From assembly GCA_023101725.1 (NCBI GenBank), contig JALJCO010001385.1:1-64000 (forward strand): a stretch of 64,000 bases of DNA, in the 5' to 3' direction. The notes below the pieces were generated by a model that made no database searches, was not told the DNA's origin, and was given only the letters and a program-made list of their open reading frames with translations. Source of the DNA: Atherinomorus stipes (taxonomy: Eukaryota > Chordata > Actinopteri > Atheriniformes > Atherinidae). Position numbers and translations under genes: made by a program. Shown here piece after piece: positions 44,710-56,930 of this stretch. Numbering within the stretch: the stretch's first letter is position 1; every line of letters begins with the position of its first letter.

Positions 44710-46179
44710 TGAAACTAGCACAACTACACAGCAGTAATGGAATCAGATTGCCCAGAAGAAACTTTCCTGTGTGACACATTTAATGGCTAACATGCCTCCA
44801 GAGAGAGCCCTTGAATGGGTAGCTTTTTGAAATGTGCCTGAGAGGCTCCCTACTGAGCGGTAAGCCAGGTCTTTGATGTGTCGTGCTGTAATGTGGTTGT
44901 TATCCATAATCGGCTTGAATTCAGGCAGGCCACTGCCGAAAGAGGTACAGTGGTAGTTTGTTCATGTGGTACATCAAAATGTGACTGTCTTCCCATAACA
45001 AAATATGCCACCTTTGTCCACTGTGACCACAATTAAACAGCTTCAACATTCCTTTTGACTAAACACTAAGTAAAATGCTTTTGGTTTTATATTTGGCATA
45101 ACAAGAAAGCACAATGTGAGAAAGAAAACATTGGATACCATTTAAATCCTGTGGACCTGTGATGATACTCAAATGGAGTTTCTTAATGCTTATGCAAATT
45201 TCCTGCCCATTGCTGATACCATAAGTTTAAACATGAAATAATCCTGATGCTATCACATTAAGCCGTGATTTGAAAGTGGGTAGGCAAACAAGAGTTTTTG
45301 ATACACATCGGCGTAGGGTTTGCAAGGAATATGGAGATTATATTTTGCATAGCATGAATAACAATCAACAGTTGAGGGAACAAAGAAGTGTTGTGAAATA
45401 TGAACCCTATTATGCACTAAAATGAGACCCCTAGTAATGGGATTTTAATGTTGCACCACAAAGCAGAGCATACTCTGACAAACAACTAAGGAAGTGACTT
45501 TGTCTAGAAATCTCAACATGTAATAATCCAGGAGAATCATTATTGCTGTTGTTTTGCTGTCATACATCATGCAAATAATATGGGTCCTCTACAAAATCAA
45601 AAGCCAGAGCACACATTTGTGCTCATCCATACGGTTCAACAGACACTAATCTGCATTACCTGTATTATGAATACTATGATACAGACATTTTCATGAGGCT
45701 GTTACAGCATCTAAAACAGTCTGATAGGCTGGCTAGGGAGAAATAAATAAAGTTAAGCACCCAGATTGTGGTTGCTCAAGAGATCTACAACATTATTACC
45801 ATCTAGCCTGTGCTTAGAGTTTTAATTTAGCAATGATAATTTGTTTATGCAGGTCTCTACTGTTTAGAACTCCTTGTTGCATCAACAGTTTTTAATATAG
45901 TGTAAATTACCCACTGTGCTTGTTTATGCCACCTAGACAGAACTGAAAATCAGTAAAAGCAAGACTGAAATTCCAGATGAAACCAGAGAGACAGATAGAC
46001 ATATAGAGACAGGTCTGGTTCGAGACAGGCAAGCAGATAGAGGGGAATGGATGACATAGTGGGCGTGGCTGGAGGGGGAAGAGTGTTTGTAAAGAAGAGT
46101 AATCAGGCTGCAGAAAAGACCAAAATATAATATTGAATGCAGCTGACTCTCTGACATTAGCCAGACTATAATAGTTAGG
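44708..46179. other. Unique sequence, no gene
   Basis: A decayed (GACA/GATA)-like patch lies at 45,985-46,040 (AGAGAGACAGATAGACATAT). Nothing else recognised. Confidence 0.45.
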
Positions 46180-47260
46180 TTTGAGGGGCCATCCTCATTG
46201 AGGCTCGCAAGACTGAATGGAAGTGTTCTAGTTATGCATCATTACAGGGGGAAGAGCTGTCCACTTCCTGCTGAGAAGAGATGCCCTCTGCTTTCACACT
46301 AAGCGGAGTAGTTCACAAAATAACAGCATACCAAGCATCGGTCCCCCTCTCTTTGAGAGAGCGCTCATATGAAGAGCCTGTGGAAAAGGATACGCCTCCA
46401 TTTAAACTTAAAAGCAGGCATCTAATTCACAGCTTACAAGAGAGAAGTCATAATAATGCACAGTTAAAAGACAGCGGACGAGGAAAGGATGTCATCGGGA
46501 CATAAAAATGCACAATTACATTGGTAAAACATGCAATTTGATATTTTTCAACTGAGAAGTCGCATGCATGTCAGATTTTTTTTTATTTCAGTCATGAGGT
46601 GAGACACAAATTGTGTGGAAAAAACAAAAGAAAAACAAACACAATTTGGCTTTTGACTGTGTGAGCGGGCACAAGGTTGCCCCTACGCATCATCAATCTG
46701 TATTGTGAAGAGCTCCTGAGGTTTTTTTCATCACGGTCTTATCCACTTCAGAGGTTCAACAGATTAGCGATCCACTGGGGTGCAATGGCTTTTCAGTGCT
46801 GTGCTTAACGTCCAATTTGAAGTGTCTAAGAGCATTCTTGTCATTAGTGTTTACTCGAGACTGTTTTTCAGAGAGCCCAGACTGAGTGTGACATTAAAGA
46901 CAAATAAAACTCCATCAGCCGTGTTGATCTTTTCCAAGGCTCTGGAGAAACAGGCCCAACATTTTATCTTGGCAGGCAGCAGCTTCAGAGGTTATAGATA
47001 GGCCAGCTTGCCAGCGCTATTATTTACCAATGGAGCAGAATGTCAGGCCTTCTATATACCTTTTTGCTTTTTTTCCCCTCTGCTTTGTTTGCTCCCTGTC
47101 TTTGTAAAAGGGGGCACTTTATGGTGGTGAGTGGTGAGAGAAAATATTTCTATCTCGCCATCAATGGATCAATGGAGATGTGTTTACCTGTCCTGGGGCA
47201 CAATGTTCACTTCATAATAATGGATATTAAACAGCTTGTTGACTGAGAGCTTTTGTCCTG
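46180..47260. promoter_or_regulatory. Candidate conserved non-coding blocks
   Basis: Two unique blocks (46,190-46,520 and 46,660-47,260) with AGTTATGCATCATTACAGG, CAGCATACCAAGCATCGG, AACAGATTAGCGATCCACTG and GCGCTATTATTTACCAATGG. Composition is balanced with scattered CpGs. No exon or repeat features. Confidence 0.33.
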
Positions 47261-49386
47261 GTCACTTGTCGATCCTTTAGACATTGCAGACCGGTGTAGG
47301 GACACACACTACTGCTGTGAGGTTAGCACTGACAGCTTCAGCACCAAGAGTGTGTCAAACTGTAGGCTAAGCTGGTCACGGACACCCCTCTCTCCCCATG
47401 CTGGACAAAAAAAAGGACGTGTTGGGTCAATGAGATTCCTAGTAATTAAACTGAAAGGGGTCATTTTCAGTTCAGACTTTGAAGTCCTTGATGTTTAAGT
47501 GGTAGGTTGGAGGGAGTTCGCTGATCAGTCCAAGTGAGAGGACTTGCTCAAGTTTCTCAAAGGAGAGACTGGTTGGCATGGAATGCAGATTTAAAACAGT
47601 ACATAATCTGCACTAGAAGAGGATGTTTCATCACTTTAAGGTGGAACTTTTGATTAATGATGCAAAAATGGTGATCAGAGCATTAAGATTTCACTAGCCA
47701 CCAATTACACCTCACATAAACTCAACTTAACAAATGTTAACCTGTAGGGAAAGTATTAAAATATAGCTAGAATCATGATTGGTGTCAGATACCTGCTGAA
47801 CACTCATGCAAGTCAGCTAAATCCACTCACCCCCTCCAGCTCTGAATGAACCATCCCCTTGTTTTGAATCATGACTCTCCATGCCTTCTCCATATTACAA
47901 ACTATTCTTTACTGAGTAATAACTTTCTCTCATGTGGAGCCGATTTTAGTTGGTACCTCAATAAAACAGAGAGCTGTGGTCATTTTGTGGCTGTTGGAGT
48001 GCTTTGGGAACGCAGAATCTGGCTTTCTAGCTACAGCGAAGTGGTATGATGGGAGCAGCAGAATGAAAAGGCTGGGTTTGTTTTACATAAAGGCTGCAGC
48101 CATCAGGGCTCAGCAGGACAGGCGGAAAGTGTCTCTCTGGGCCTGATAAATCATGACCTGCATTCATTCATTCAGCACATTCAAACCCAGACGCACATTT
48201 CTCTCCCAGCCAGCTTTGCTGACTCCTCATTTCTGCTTCCGTTTAATATGTGACCTTATGCTACGATTTTAGTTTCTCTGCTAAGGTGAAGAAAAAGTAC
48301 AGAACAGAGAGAGACTACTTTTAGACTAGCAATAGAAAGCAAGATATTTAAAGTTACGTGTTTGACAAATCCACAGAAACTACTGGTGTATATTTTTCCT
48401 TTCTTTCAGGTGAGTGCTTGCCACCCTTAAGGTTTAATGGAATTCATAGTCGTGAGTGACAGGTTTTGAATAGGCTTGAGAAAATGGGGAGGTAAAAGGG
48501 GCATTAGGCCGAGCTAAAGAGGTGGGGGTTGGCTAAAGACTGACACCATCTTCTGTCTGTGACACAAGCACACAAACACTCACAGACACACACACTGATT
48601 TTCAATGAAGGGTCAAGGTACAATAATTTGAATACATCTGCTGTCCGCATGTGCGTGCATGTGTATGTATCTAATGGCCAAAAAACACTTTTCACTCTGT
48701 TTCAGTGACTGGGAAGATCAACAGCACCACAGGCAAAACAACTGATTGGGTGTGGAAACTGAAAATAAGATGAACTATTATGGAAAAAAATGCATATATA
48801 TGTTCACTTTAAAAGCACACTGTTGTTGGTTTATTGCCTACTCAGATGTGTTTACCGTATTTACAGCATTATCTAATTATTCAGTCCAACTTATGGCACA
48901 GTTGATTCCTACAAGAAAATCAGTCTGAAACTGCAGGGAAACAATACAAATCCAAGAATCACAGACATTTCTAGGTGATGTTGGCCTAAAAACATCAGGC
49001 ATTTTACTGGAATGAGTGAGCGACCATGATTGGGTCCTAAATAAACATGTAACACTGTATGCAAGTGTTGAGGACTGGCAGACGCCATGATTTCCATCAC
49101 AGCAAACAGACAGTACGCTGTGATAACCGAAGGCCTCCATTGTTATTAATTTGTTATTCCTTCTGTGTTTGGTCCCAGGCAGGATTATCATGTTTAACAC
49201 ACAGCCCAAATTCCACTGTAAACATTTACAATTAATCTTCGTGCTGGAACCCCCACACCCCTCCCCAACCTCTGCTCAAATTACTATTTAACATAAAGCT
49301 GATCAAATTAAGTTGTTTGCAGTGTCCAAATTCTGTTGTCACGTTGTCTGGTAAGGCTACAGCATTAAGTCGAACATAGACTGGCA
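47261..49386. other. Unique sequence, no gene
   Basis: Short CA-rich patch at 48,565-48,595. Several overlapping chance frames at 47,846-48,146 and 48,877-49,209 without domain or splice evidence. Confidence 0.45.
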
Positions 49387-49411
49387 TTTTTTTTTTGGGG
49401 GGGGGGGGGGG
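49387..49411. repeat. T10-G15 homopolymer junction
   Basis: Ten T then fifteen G. The length is likely polymorphic or error-prone. Confidence 0.9.
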
Positions 49412-52359
49412 TAATGATAATCAACCCTTTTTTTTCCTCTCTTATTTTGTCAGGCATCCGCGGTTGGAGTTCTGAACCAGAATATGTGCACAACAGAAAA
49501 CAGCCAATGTGATTTATATTAAAGTAATCCTTTAATTAATGTCTATACCATATTAAATAATTCAGTACAGCCAGTTAATGGAAAGCCAAGAAGAGATATC
49601 ATGCTTTGCATAAAACCGTTAAAGCCACTGCTCCTCACCATGACTGCCTAAGTCATTTTGATCACAATGACATATTCTCATCCAAGGTAATCCCCAATCT
49701 ATTTTAGGAGCCAGGACAGAGAATGATCAGTGTGTAGTGTCTAGTCCATGTGTCGTTGGATTGGGTAGTCCCACATAAAGACAACTGTCAAACAGAGCAT
49801 TCAGCATAACAAATATTCACTATTTTTAGGTTGTAGGAGTTTGTTTAAGCAGTTTTAGTTGTTTTAGTATAAGTATGTTGAATGATTATGTTGAAAAATG
49901 TTTTTTCCTCCCAATTTTTCCTCCTGCATCTTTCTCGCGGAACTAGTCAGAAATAATAAAGTATAGATGCAATAATTTTGTCGCATATTTCATCAAATAA
50001 ATGTGACAGACTACTGAGATAAAAAATGGTAACTTCTGTGATAAATGTATAAATAGTGTAACAGAAACATAAAGAAAATCTATATTCAAAGTGTTCTTGC
50101 CTGATTTTTAAACAGTACCATCTGAAAAGCTGTCAGTTTTCTGCATCTCCCCTGTGATGGCCTGAGGGACATTAAGAACACATGAAGACATCAAGAATCC
50201 AACCGACTACTGCCTGAAGAAGTAAATTTACCGAGTAGTCATTTTTCTGAGGATGACTGACAAAAAGCAAAGAATATATGGGCGGAGCTTCTTAAAAACC
50301 AGCTGACCTCCATCTGCATAATGAACCCTGTCATGTCACAATGAAAGTTTTGACAATGTTCAAAGAGAACATGATGGAAAGCAGTAAACCATGAATGCTG
50401 TTTGAAGATGCGTAATGCTCTCTGGGAAAAGACTGTCTTAGTGGCGGACCTTTCTTTGCTAACATCACTCAGAAGAACTCAAATTGGTCTCAATGTTTTG
50501 GTATAATTTTTATGAAGGTATATGCATGTGCTGAACAATGAGCCACAATTATCGTGTTCTTTTTTCCAATTCTATACTATTTTTTACATATGCTTACTTA
50601 CACATATTTGGACATTAAGTGTATTCACTATACAGTAGAATTCAGATTCTCCAAGTGGAAGCATTCTTATTTGCTACATGAACATTGAAAGGCAAACAAA
50701 CAACAAATGGCTGTTAGTGGACATTGTGAGAGTACTGGCTTGTTGACAGTAACTCCTCTGAGGCCCAAAGCTGAGGTCGATTGTTACCCCAACAAAACAG
50801 TGTGGCTATTGGGAGAGAGACTTTGGATTCAAATGAATTACAAAAGAAAACAGTGTCGTTTAATCTTTAGAGCACAGAAAACTGTCAGCATTGGCCTCCT
50901 TCCAGAGAAAATATACAGTATGTGGTGGTATTCTTCTTAGAAATTTCTTTGGGAAATGAATTTGACCTGTCAGCAGGTGATGAAAGCACTTACTTTTTAA
51001 CTCATATAAGAGTTCAACTTTGAGTCCAAAACTGAAGACATGAGTCTGTGATGGAAGCACCCACACACCGATGTGGTGGTCTTTCCTCCTGCAATTGGCA
51101 GCTATCAAATACAACCCTGAACCTCCACTGCTGAGCTGTCCTTACGTTGCATAAAGAGGTGCTGAGTGGATTATATTAGTAAAAGATTCATGAAGTCCAG
51201 TAGCTAACACTGACACAAAGAGGATCAGGTGACAGCCATGGTGGACAAATTGAGGTGCTGCCTTCGCGCTGTTGTTAACTGCAAGAATGCTGCATGCTAG
51301 TCATGTTTCCAACTGAGTGTTAAGTTCTTTTACTTTCTAGTGAAGCTGCAGTGACTGTATAAGAGGATGATCTATTAGCAAGTGTTTTCAGTTGAACTGC
51401 ATGAAAATAAAAATTCACATATTTTTTTATCTCTTAATAAGGTCTTTTAAATCCAAATACATCACAACTTACTGAGGGAGTGTTTAATTTGTTGCAATGT
51501 GTTGTTTGTGCCACTAGATGTCAAAACATATTCAGCATTAGACCTTTTATGTTGGTGTAAATATCTGCATGTGTGTAAATAAACTCATGGAGGATGTCTG
51601 TCCATCTGAGCTGATGTGACAGCCTGACAGGCCCACACAATCGGAGGTCAGGTAGTTTCAATGCTATGGCCAATGAACTTATGTTCCTTCTTTTCTTGGT
51701 GAGCAGAGTGCGGTGGAAATGTCGGTGTTGTCGAAAATTATGATTTCTTTACCCTATCTGATCACACTCATCTGATATCTTCACTTTCATCAGCATCAGT
51801 GTTCACCTGAAATTTGCACGAACAAAGTAAAACACGAACAGCTCCACGGTAGTTTACGAGGGTTCCACATTTCTTCTGCGTCGCTACATTTTTGTGAACT
51901 TGCATGTTGTTTACGACATAACTATGGCAGCTATGTGCGAAGGGCTCCAAGAGAGCTCTATAACACACCACTATAAATTCCCGTTTTATGAAGCCTGTAT
52001 TTCTGGTTGAAAAGATGACACATTTTTAGGTGTGAAAAAGTGGAGCAATTTCTTTCCATAGTTTCAAAACTGCATGCTTACCCAAGGGATTTTAAATATA
52101 CTGATTTGCTGATCTGGCTCGTGCAATTTTTTTGTAGCTTAAAGGTAAAGAATCTCAATCCTCAATGGATGAGTAAGAGCAGGGAAGGCCAAGAAGACAA
52201 TTGATACAAGCCAGGGGACAGGGATCTCATATTTAGCTCGTGATTGCACTCAGGGTAGACAATAAGTAAGATTCATTAGGTCATTTTTTACTCGCGTCTG
52301 CCAAGAACTGGAATGAAATGTTAAATGTTTCATGGGCTAAGAAAAGGGCAGAATTTGTC
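49412..52359. other. Long unique AT-rich stretch, no gene
   Basis: Nothing recognised over nearly 3 kb apart from a partial CTCF-like CCACTAGATGTCA (51,511-51,523) and a mildly repeat-like patch at 51,700-51,990 (GTTTACGACATAACTATGGC). Confidence 0.45.
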
Positions 52360-52640
52360 TTTGTGTTTGCCATCAGAGAGAGATAGAGAAGAGGAAAAGT
52401 GAAGAGAGGGTCTGTAATGGAAAGATATGAAACAATGAAAATAAGGAACAACAGAATGTGAGGGGAATGCTGTAAAAGCAAAAGCTAGTCTGCAGAAGAA
52501 GGAAATACAGTGGAGAGTAGTGAGAGAATATGTGGGGAAGAGAGTGAGGGGGAGCAAGAAAAGGAGGGAGTATTGCTGGGTGTTTTGGGCTGTCTGATGG
52601 ATGAGGGTGTAGTGGGGTTGGTGGGGGCGGTGTCTCCTGA
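52360..52640 (+). repeat. Purine-rich tract
   Basis: Strong A/G bias on the plus strand (GAGAGAGATAGAGAAGAGG, GGGGAAGAGAGTGAGGGGGA), grading into GGGGTTGGTGGGGGCGGTG. It explains the overlapping stop-poor minus-strand frames in this interval. Confidence 0.8.
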
Positions 52641-52664
52641 ATGATGATGGCCTAATATCATCAT
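52641..52664. repeat. 8-bp inverted repeat, 8-nt loop
   Basis: ATGATGAT, GGCCTAAT, ATCATCAT. The loop word GGCCTAAT recurs directly 25 bp downstream (AGGCCTAATAGG). Confidence 0.8.
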
Positions 52665-53975
52665 CCCCCTGTCAGGCCTAATAGGCTTTCCTTGGTAGAA
52701 ATCACTCACACAGAGCCACCATAATGCCCAGGCCCCTGACAGCATCATCCATCCACTCAAGCCAAGCGAATGTCTCCAAACTAATAAGGAAATATATGGT
52801 TCAAGGAGATCTGAAAAATTAAACAGGTAGCTTATGAACAATTTGTTTCACAGGGATGTTTATTATATTTATTGAATGTTGTAGCGGTTTGAGGTGTCCC
52901 TTTCGCTGGGACTTTTTGTTTGAGATTTTGGTTTGATATGCTGACATTGCAGGTTTAAAAAAAAAAACACCAAGTAAATGGAGGCTCCTGTAAATCCTCT
53001 GCCAGCTCTACTGGCCTTGTCCTGCAGTGTTACCTATCCCCGCTTTTATTATCTCTAAGCTAGTGAAAACAGGTCCTTCATCTTGGTAAAACTACATTCT
53101 CCATCGGTGTTGAACTGAGTATATCCACAAGCACATAAGGTCATTATCACTTGGAATAAAAATACATTTTTGAATCTTTATTCCCTGTTCTAACATTCAA
53201 TTGTTCACATCTTCTGAAATATTCTAATTTTAGCGGCAGAGCTTTGGAGGAGTCACCCATTCCTGTTTTCCTCACTGCAAGTCTTCCAGCGGTACACCTG
53301 TCATTGCTTTCCCTCAATGCAATGGCTGATCACAGCCCACTTTAAACACAGTTACTCTCCTCTTATCTCTTCCCATACCCTACCGATCTCGCCATCTCCA
53401 ATCGCTGCTTTAATCATGTGACACCTTCTCAACAATCTCCCTCCTCCTCCCATCCACAAGAGAAATCTGCCGCCATCAATAACAGCAAGAACTTTTTCAT
53501 GGTGTGCTCTTAAAAGCTCCCATCCCATCAAAATGGTCAGATTTCATTACTGAATTTGCACTGTAAGAAAAGATTTTCTTGCACATTAGGCAATCATTGT
53601 GTAGGCCCCTCTTCTGAAGCTATACATACATTTCTAAGACGGCAAGAGCACATTTACACCACCAGTTCTTCTCTGTCTTTCTTATGCATATAAACTAATT
53701 GCTTGGATACTTTTCACATTTTGTGACAGTTATATTCAAAGTTAAAGATACAGGGATGGAGGGATCCTTATACAAATATAGAAATATGCCCATACTCATA
53801 CAGGACACAACAAATAACTTAATTAATGGCTGTGAATCTTAGTTTTGTTGTAAAACTGATGTTCCTGCAGACACATGGCCACTCTGTAGGTTCATTGTTA
53901 AAAAGTTCCCTGTTCTTTGATTAACATCTCAGATGAACCTCTGTGTATTCAGCTGCAGCTCAATTGTATTCAGCT
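52665..53975. other. Unique sequence with a possible regulatory block, no gene
   Basis: A pyrimidine-biased, balanced block lies at 53,220-53,540. The rest is AT-rich. Confidence 0.4.
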
Positions 53976-53990
53976 TTAATCCTGACGTAC

Positions 53991-54380
53991 GTTCATCTGG
54001 AGCAATGTTGTCATAGTGCTTGTGGCACAGAGTCCACCCATAGTAAAGTCTATGCCCTTATCCACTTGTAGGTTGAACCTGCCACACGGAGAGTGTGTGT
54101 TAATAAGAGAGGGCTTGGTGAGGTGCGTTGTGAGGCCATTGTGGTCTCCACGCTCGCTGATTTTCTTTGTGCCGTAAAAGCCTGGCGATACAGTAACAGC
54201 CAGAGGCAGAAAGGAGCTGTCTGTCGTCGAGACGGCTGGTAACACTTGTTTCACCCACCCTTCCAGGGGGCCGTGGAGAATAGAGGAGAGGCAGCTGGTA
54301 GACTTAACAGGAAATGCAGTGGTAACAGTGTCAACAGCTGCCCCCATGGCCATGCAAGCCAAACGGCTGGCAACAACAGG
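53991..54380 (-). other. Possible exon or conserved block, product unknown
   Basis: On the minus strand an open frame of about 140 codons runs between a TAG (54,393-54,395) and a TAA at its left end. Inside it, an acceptor-like CTTTTCATACAG ends at 54,381 and a donor-like AAC^GTACGT starts at 53,990. They enclose exactly 390 bp (130 codons, both borders in phase 0). The predicted residues (for example HGPLEGWVKQVLPAVSTTDS and CGRFNLQVDKGIDFTMGGLC) do not match a family I can name. The DNA is CpG-richer than its surroundings (GTCTCGACGACAG, TATCGCCAGG, CAGCGAGCGTGG). A non-coding conserved element is equally possible, since frames of this length also occur by chance here. Confidence 0.22.
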
Positions 54381-54395
54381 CTGTATGAAAAGCTA

Positions 54396-55499
54396 CATGT
54401 TTGGATAGCTGCCGGGATTTGGTTCATACTGCATCTCTGTGTAATGCTGCAATACCAAATAAGCGCCTTTGTGTGTTTTCTCATTAGAGCTTTATACTCT
54501 AAGCTTAGTCATTTCACAGGTGATGACAACATGGACGCCTGTGAATATTGAGTAAACAAGACAAAAACAACAGCTGAAGAGGAATAGCCCACAGATGAAG
54601 AGAGGTGGAGTGCTTTAACTGCTGCTTTTATGGACATAATTATCACTTCAGTCAATTTTTATTAGATTTTTGATCGAGTAAAAAGACCCGTTGTAAGAAG
54701 TCGAAATTCTAAGAGATAAATTTTGGAGGTTTTCTGATACATTTTTGCATAAAACTGCTGCAGTTTGTGTAAATTGAAGATAAGGGCACGTTCCAGTGTT
54801 CCAGTGACCTCAAACTGAGGTCAAGATGACCCCTAAGGAGTCAATAAATCACAGTGTCACCTTTGCTGCCTGAACCCTTCTTTCTATCAGTAACTTTGAG
54901 TGTCCTTAGCATTCTTTTACTTCCTCTGCTCCTTGCCTGACCCCCCATTCAAACAAACCGCCTGTCAGCACTGCAGCGACAGGTACGACAGCTCCAGCTC
55001 AATGTGAGGAGTGATTTCCCCCGAAAAGTAACACTCTCCCTGTCCTCGACTCTCTGTCTCCAGCCACTGTCTCCACCTCCTTTTTCTCATAAGAACAACT
55101 TGAGCTGCACGCTTGCTGTCTGCTCTTTTCTCTACATCTCAACGTGGTTTGTAATTATCTCATAAGCTATTTGAAGATGGAATTTGTTTTTAGTCTGTAT
55201 CCAAATTCCATATGAGAGTTATCAAATAAGGAACACCGAGGACAGCAATGTAAATTTCAGCCCACAATATCAGAGTCTTTATTTAAGTCTTACTTACATC
55301 CAATTTGCTGGGAGCTTAAATTCACCCTCACAGGATCATTGTTGGACATACACTTTTGAATCTTGTGGTATTATCTACCATTTGCTAACTTTAATACCTT
55401 GCCGGGATTGCTCTGTATTAGAGCTTAGTCTGTGTCGGACTTGAAGATTTGGAGCTCCTTTTATGTACAATTCATTACTTTAATATGAGAGACTCATTG
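54396..55499. other. Unique sequence, no gene
   Basis: Contains the AGGTCA palindrome at 54,805. No mobile-element ends or supported exon. Confidence 0.45.
54805..54823. promoter_or_regulatory. Everted AGGTCA pair, 7-bp spacer
   Basis: TGACCTCAAACTGAGGTCA: an exact 8-bp palindrome around AAC, equivalent to TGACCT-N7-AGGTCA. It has the same spacing as the site at 24,648-24,666. Confidence 0.4.
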
Positions 55500-56380
55500 G
55501 GGTCATCTTGGAATGAATGTAGCCATTAGTTTACATTCTTCGTCATCATTAGATGAATAAATATCAACGAGATTACCTCATAAGCCTCGGGAAGATCCAC
55601 CCCGCGACCCCACGGCTACCAAGCCTTCAGACATGGAAGTAGTATTAAAGGGCTATTTCAGTTTCCATGTAAAACCCCAGCTGTGAAATAGTCTCTATTT
55701 TTGCGCTTGGGTGAATTATCCAAAATCTCTTTCATGTTGCAAGAGAGACCAAGGCATTTTCTCGTATGGAGCAAAACATGGCTGTGATAATAGGAAAAAG
55801 GAAGGCCAACAGACAGTGGAATCTGCTTTCAGTGACCTTAAATACCTTATCTGCACCTTTGAAGCCAGAGTGAGGTGATTGGCAGGTCAATTTGTGATAG
55901 TATCGGTCCATGTACTTGGCACTCCTTAATGCTCTTTGCTTCAGATAAGTCAGCTTAATATGAAAACTGTCATAATTTATCCGCCTTTTCAGAAATGTAC
56001 ATTTTTTTGTGGAATCGTCAATCCGGTCACCTGTCAGAAAAGACGTGTTAGGATCCCCATCCCGCTATCCACCCTTCTGTGATTTCACTTTATGGAGATT
56101 ATCCCACACTATGCAGCAGTTAGGATTATAACCCTCTGGTATGTTAAATCAAAGTTAGTTTTTCCCTCCCTGAACACTGCATGTTAACAGAGATAGCGAG
56201 GGCGAGCGAGACACCCTGACCCGGCATTTTGATGTTTTCACTGTGTCCGCTCTTTGTCCAGTCTGCTGTCAAACCCATCATGGTCCCATCCCCTCTCAGT
56301 TGGTAGTTTCCTGTGTAAATTAACAGACACAGTGGTGAACTAGATTCCAATTTTGAAGGAAAGCAGAGTGTGCAAATTAG
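55500..56380. promoter_or_regulatory. Candidate conserved non-coding block
   Basis: Long unique block with GTAGCCATTAGTTTACATTC, CCTCATAAGCCTCGGGAAG, CACCTTTGAAG (TCF/LEF-like), TCAGATAAGTCAGC (GATA-like) and CTGTCATAATTTATCCGCC. Scattered CpGs (CCCCGCGACCCCACGG). No coding support. Confidence 0.35.
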
Positions 56381-56914
56381 CCATGTTTTTTAATTAAGCC
56401 CAGTGCTCATTGTGGAAGCACAGGGGCCACTGTTGTGGATGGGGCAGGTGCAAATTTATTCTCTGGAGAAACGCTGCAATGTATGTCCTCCAGCCGAGTC
56501 CCATCCTCAGCCTAATCAGTCCACAGCTTGAGAAATGTCCACATTTTGTCACTCTCTTGCTGGGAGACACTGCTGAGAGCGGTCAGAAATTATTCATTAT
56601 TTGAGGGCTTCATTTGTTACATCTCCATTAAAGGTTGCTACCATGCAGATCGACTCAACATTTGAATTCTGATAATTATAGTTGTTGGACAAATGTGTCT
56701 CAACGTTTTTGAGTTTCCTTATCTCTGCAGAGACTCTTTCGGTGTGGCAGCAAGAGTCTTGTCACCTTTTGTCAGGTCTCTCTTAGGGATGCTGCTGCAG
56801 GATGTTGTCAGGGTCTCCCAGTGGAGCATTGCATGCTGGGAATGCTGTCACTTTTTTCTGTGTTATTTCATGGCATTATGTTTAACTTGATGAAATTAAG
56901 ATACTAGCTGTCCA
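56381..56914. other. Unique sequence, no gene
   Basis: Balanced composition at 56,400-56,600; frames there are unsupported. Confidence 0.4.
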
Positions 56915-56930
56915 CCCCCCCCCCCCCCCC
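56915..56930. repeat. Poly-C tract (16 nt)
   Basis: Uninterrupted C run, followed by an A-rich stretch. Confidence 0.9.

Noticed and set aside
52330..52841. Stop-poor minus-strand frames up to 118 codons
   Set aside because: Explained by the plus-strand purine tract, which removes stops on the complementary strand.
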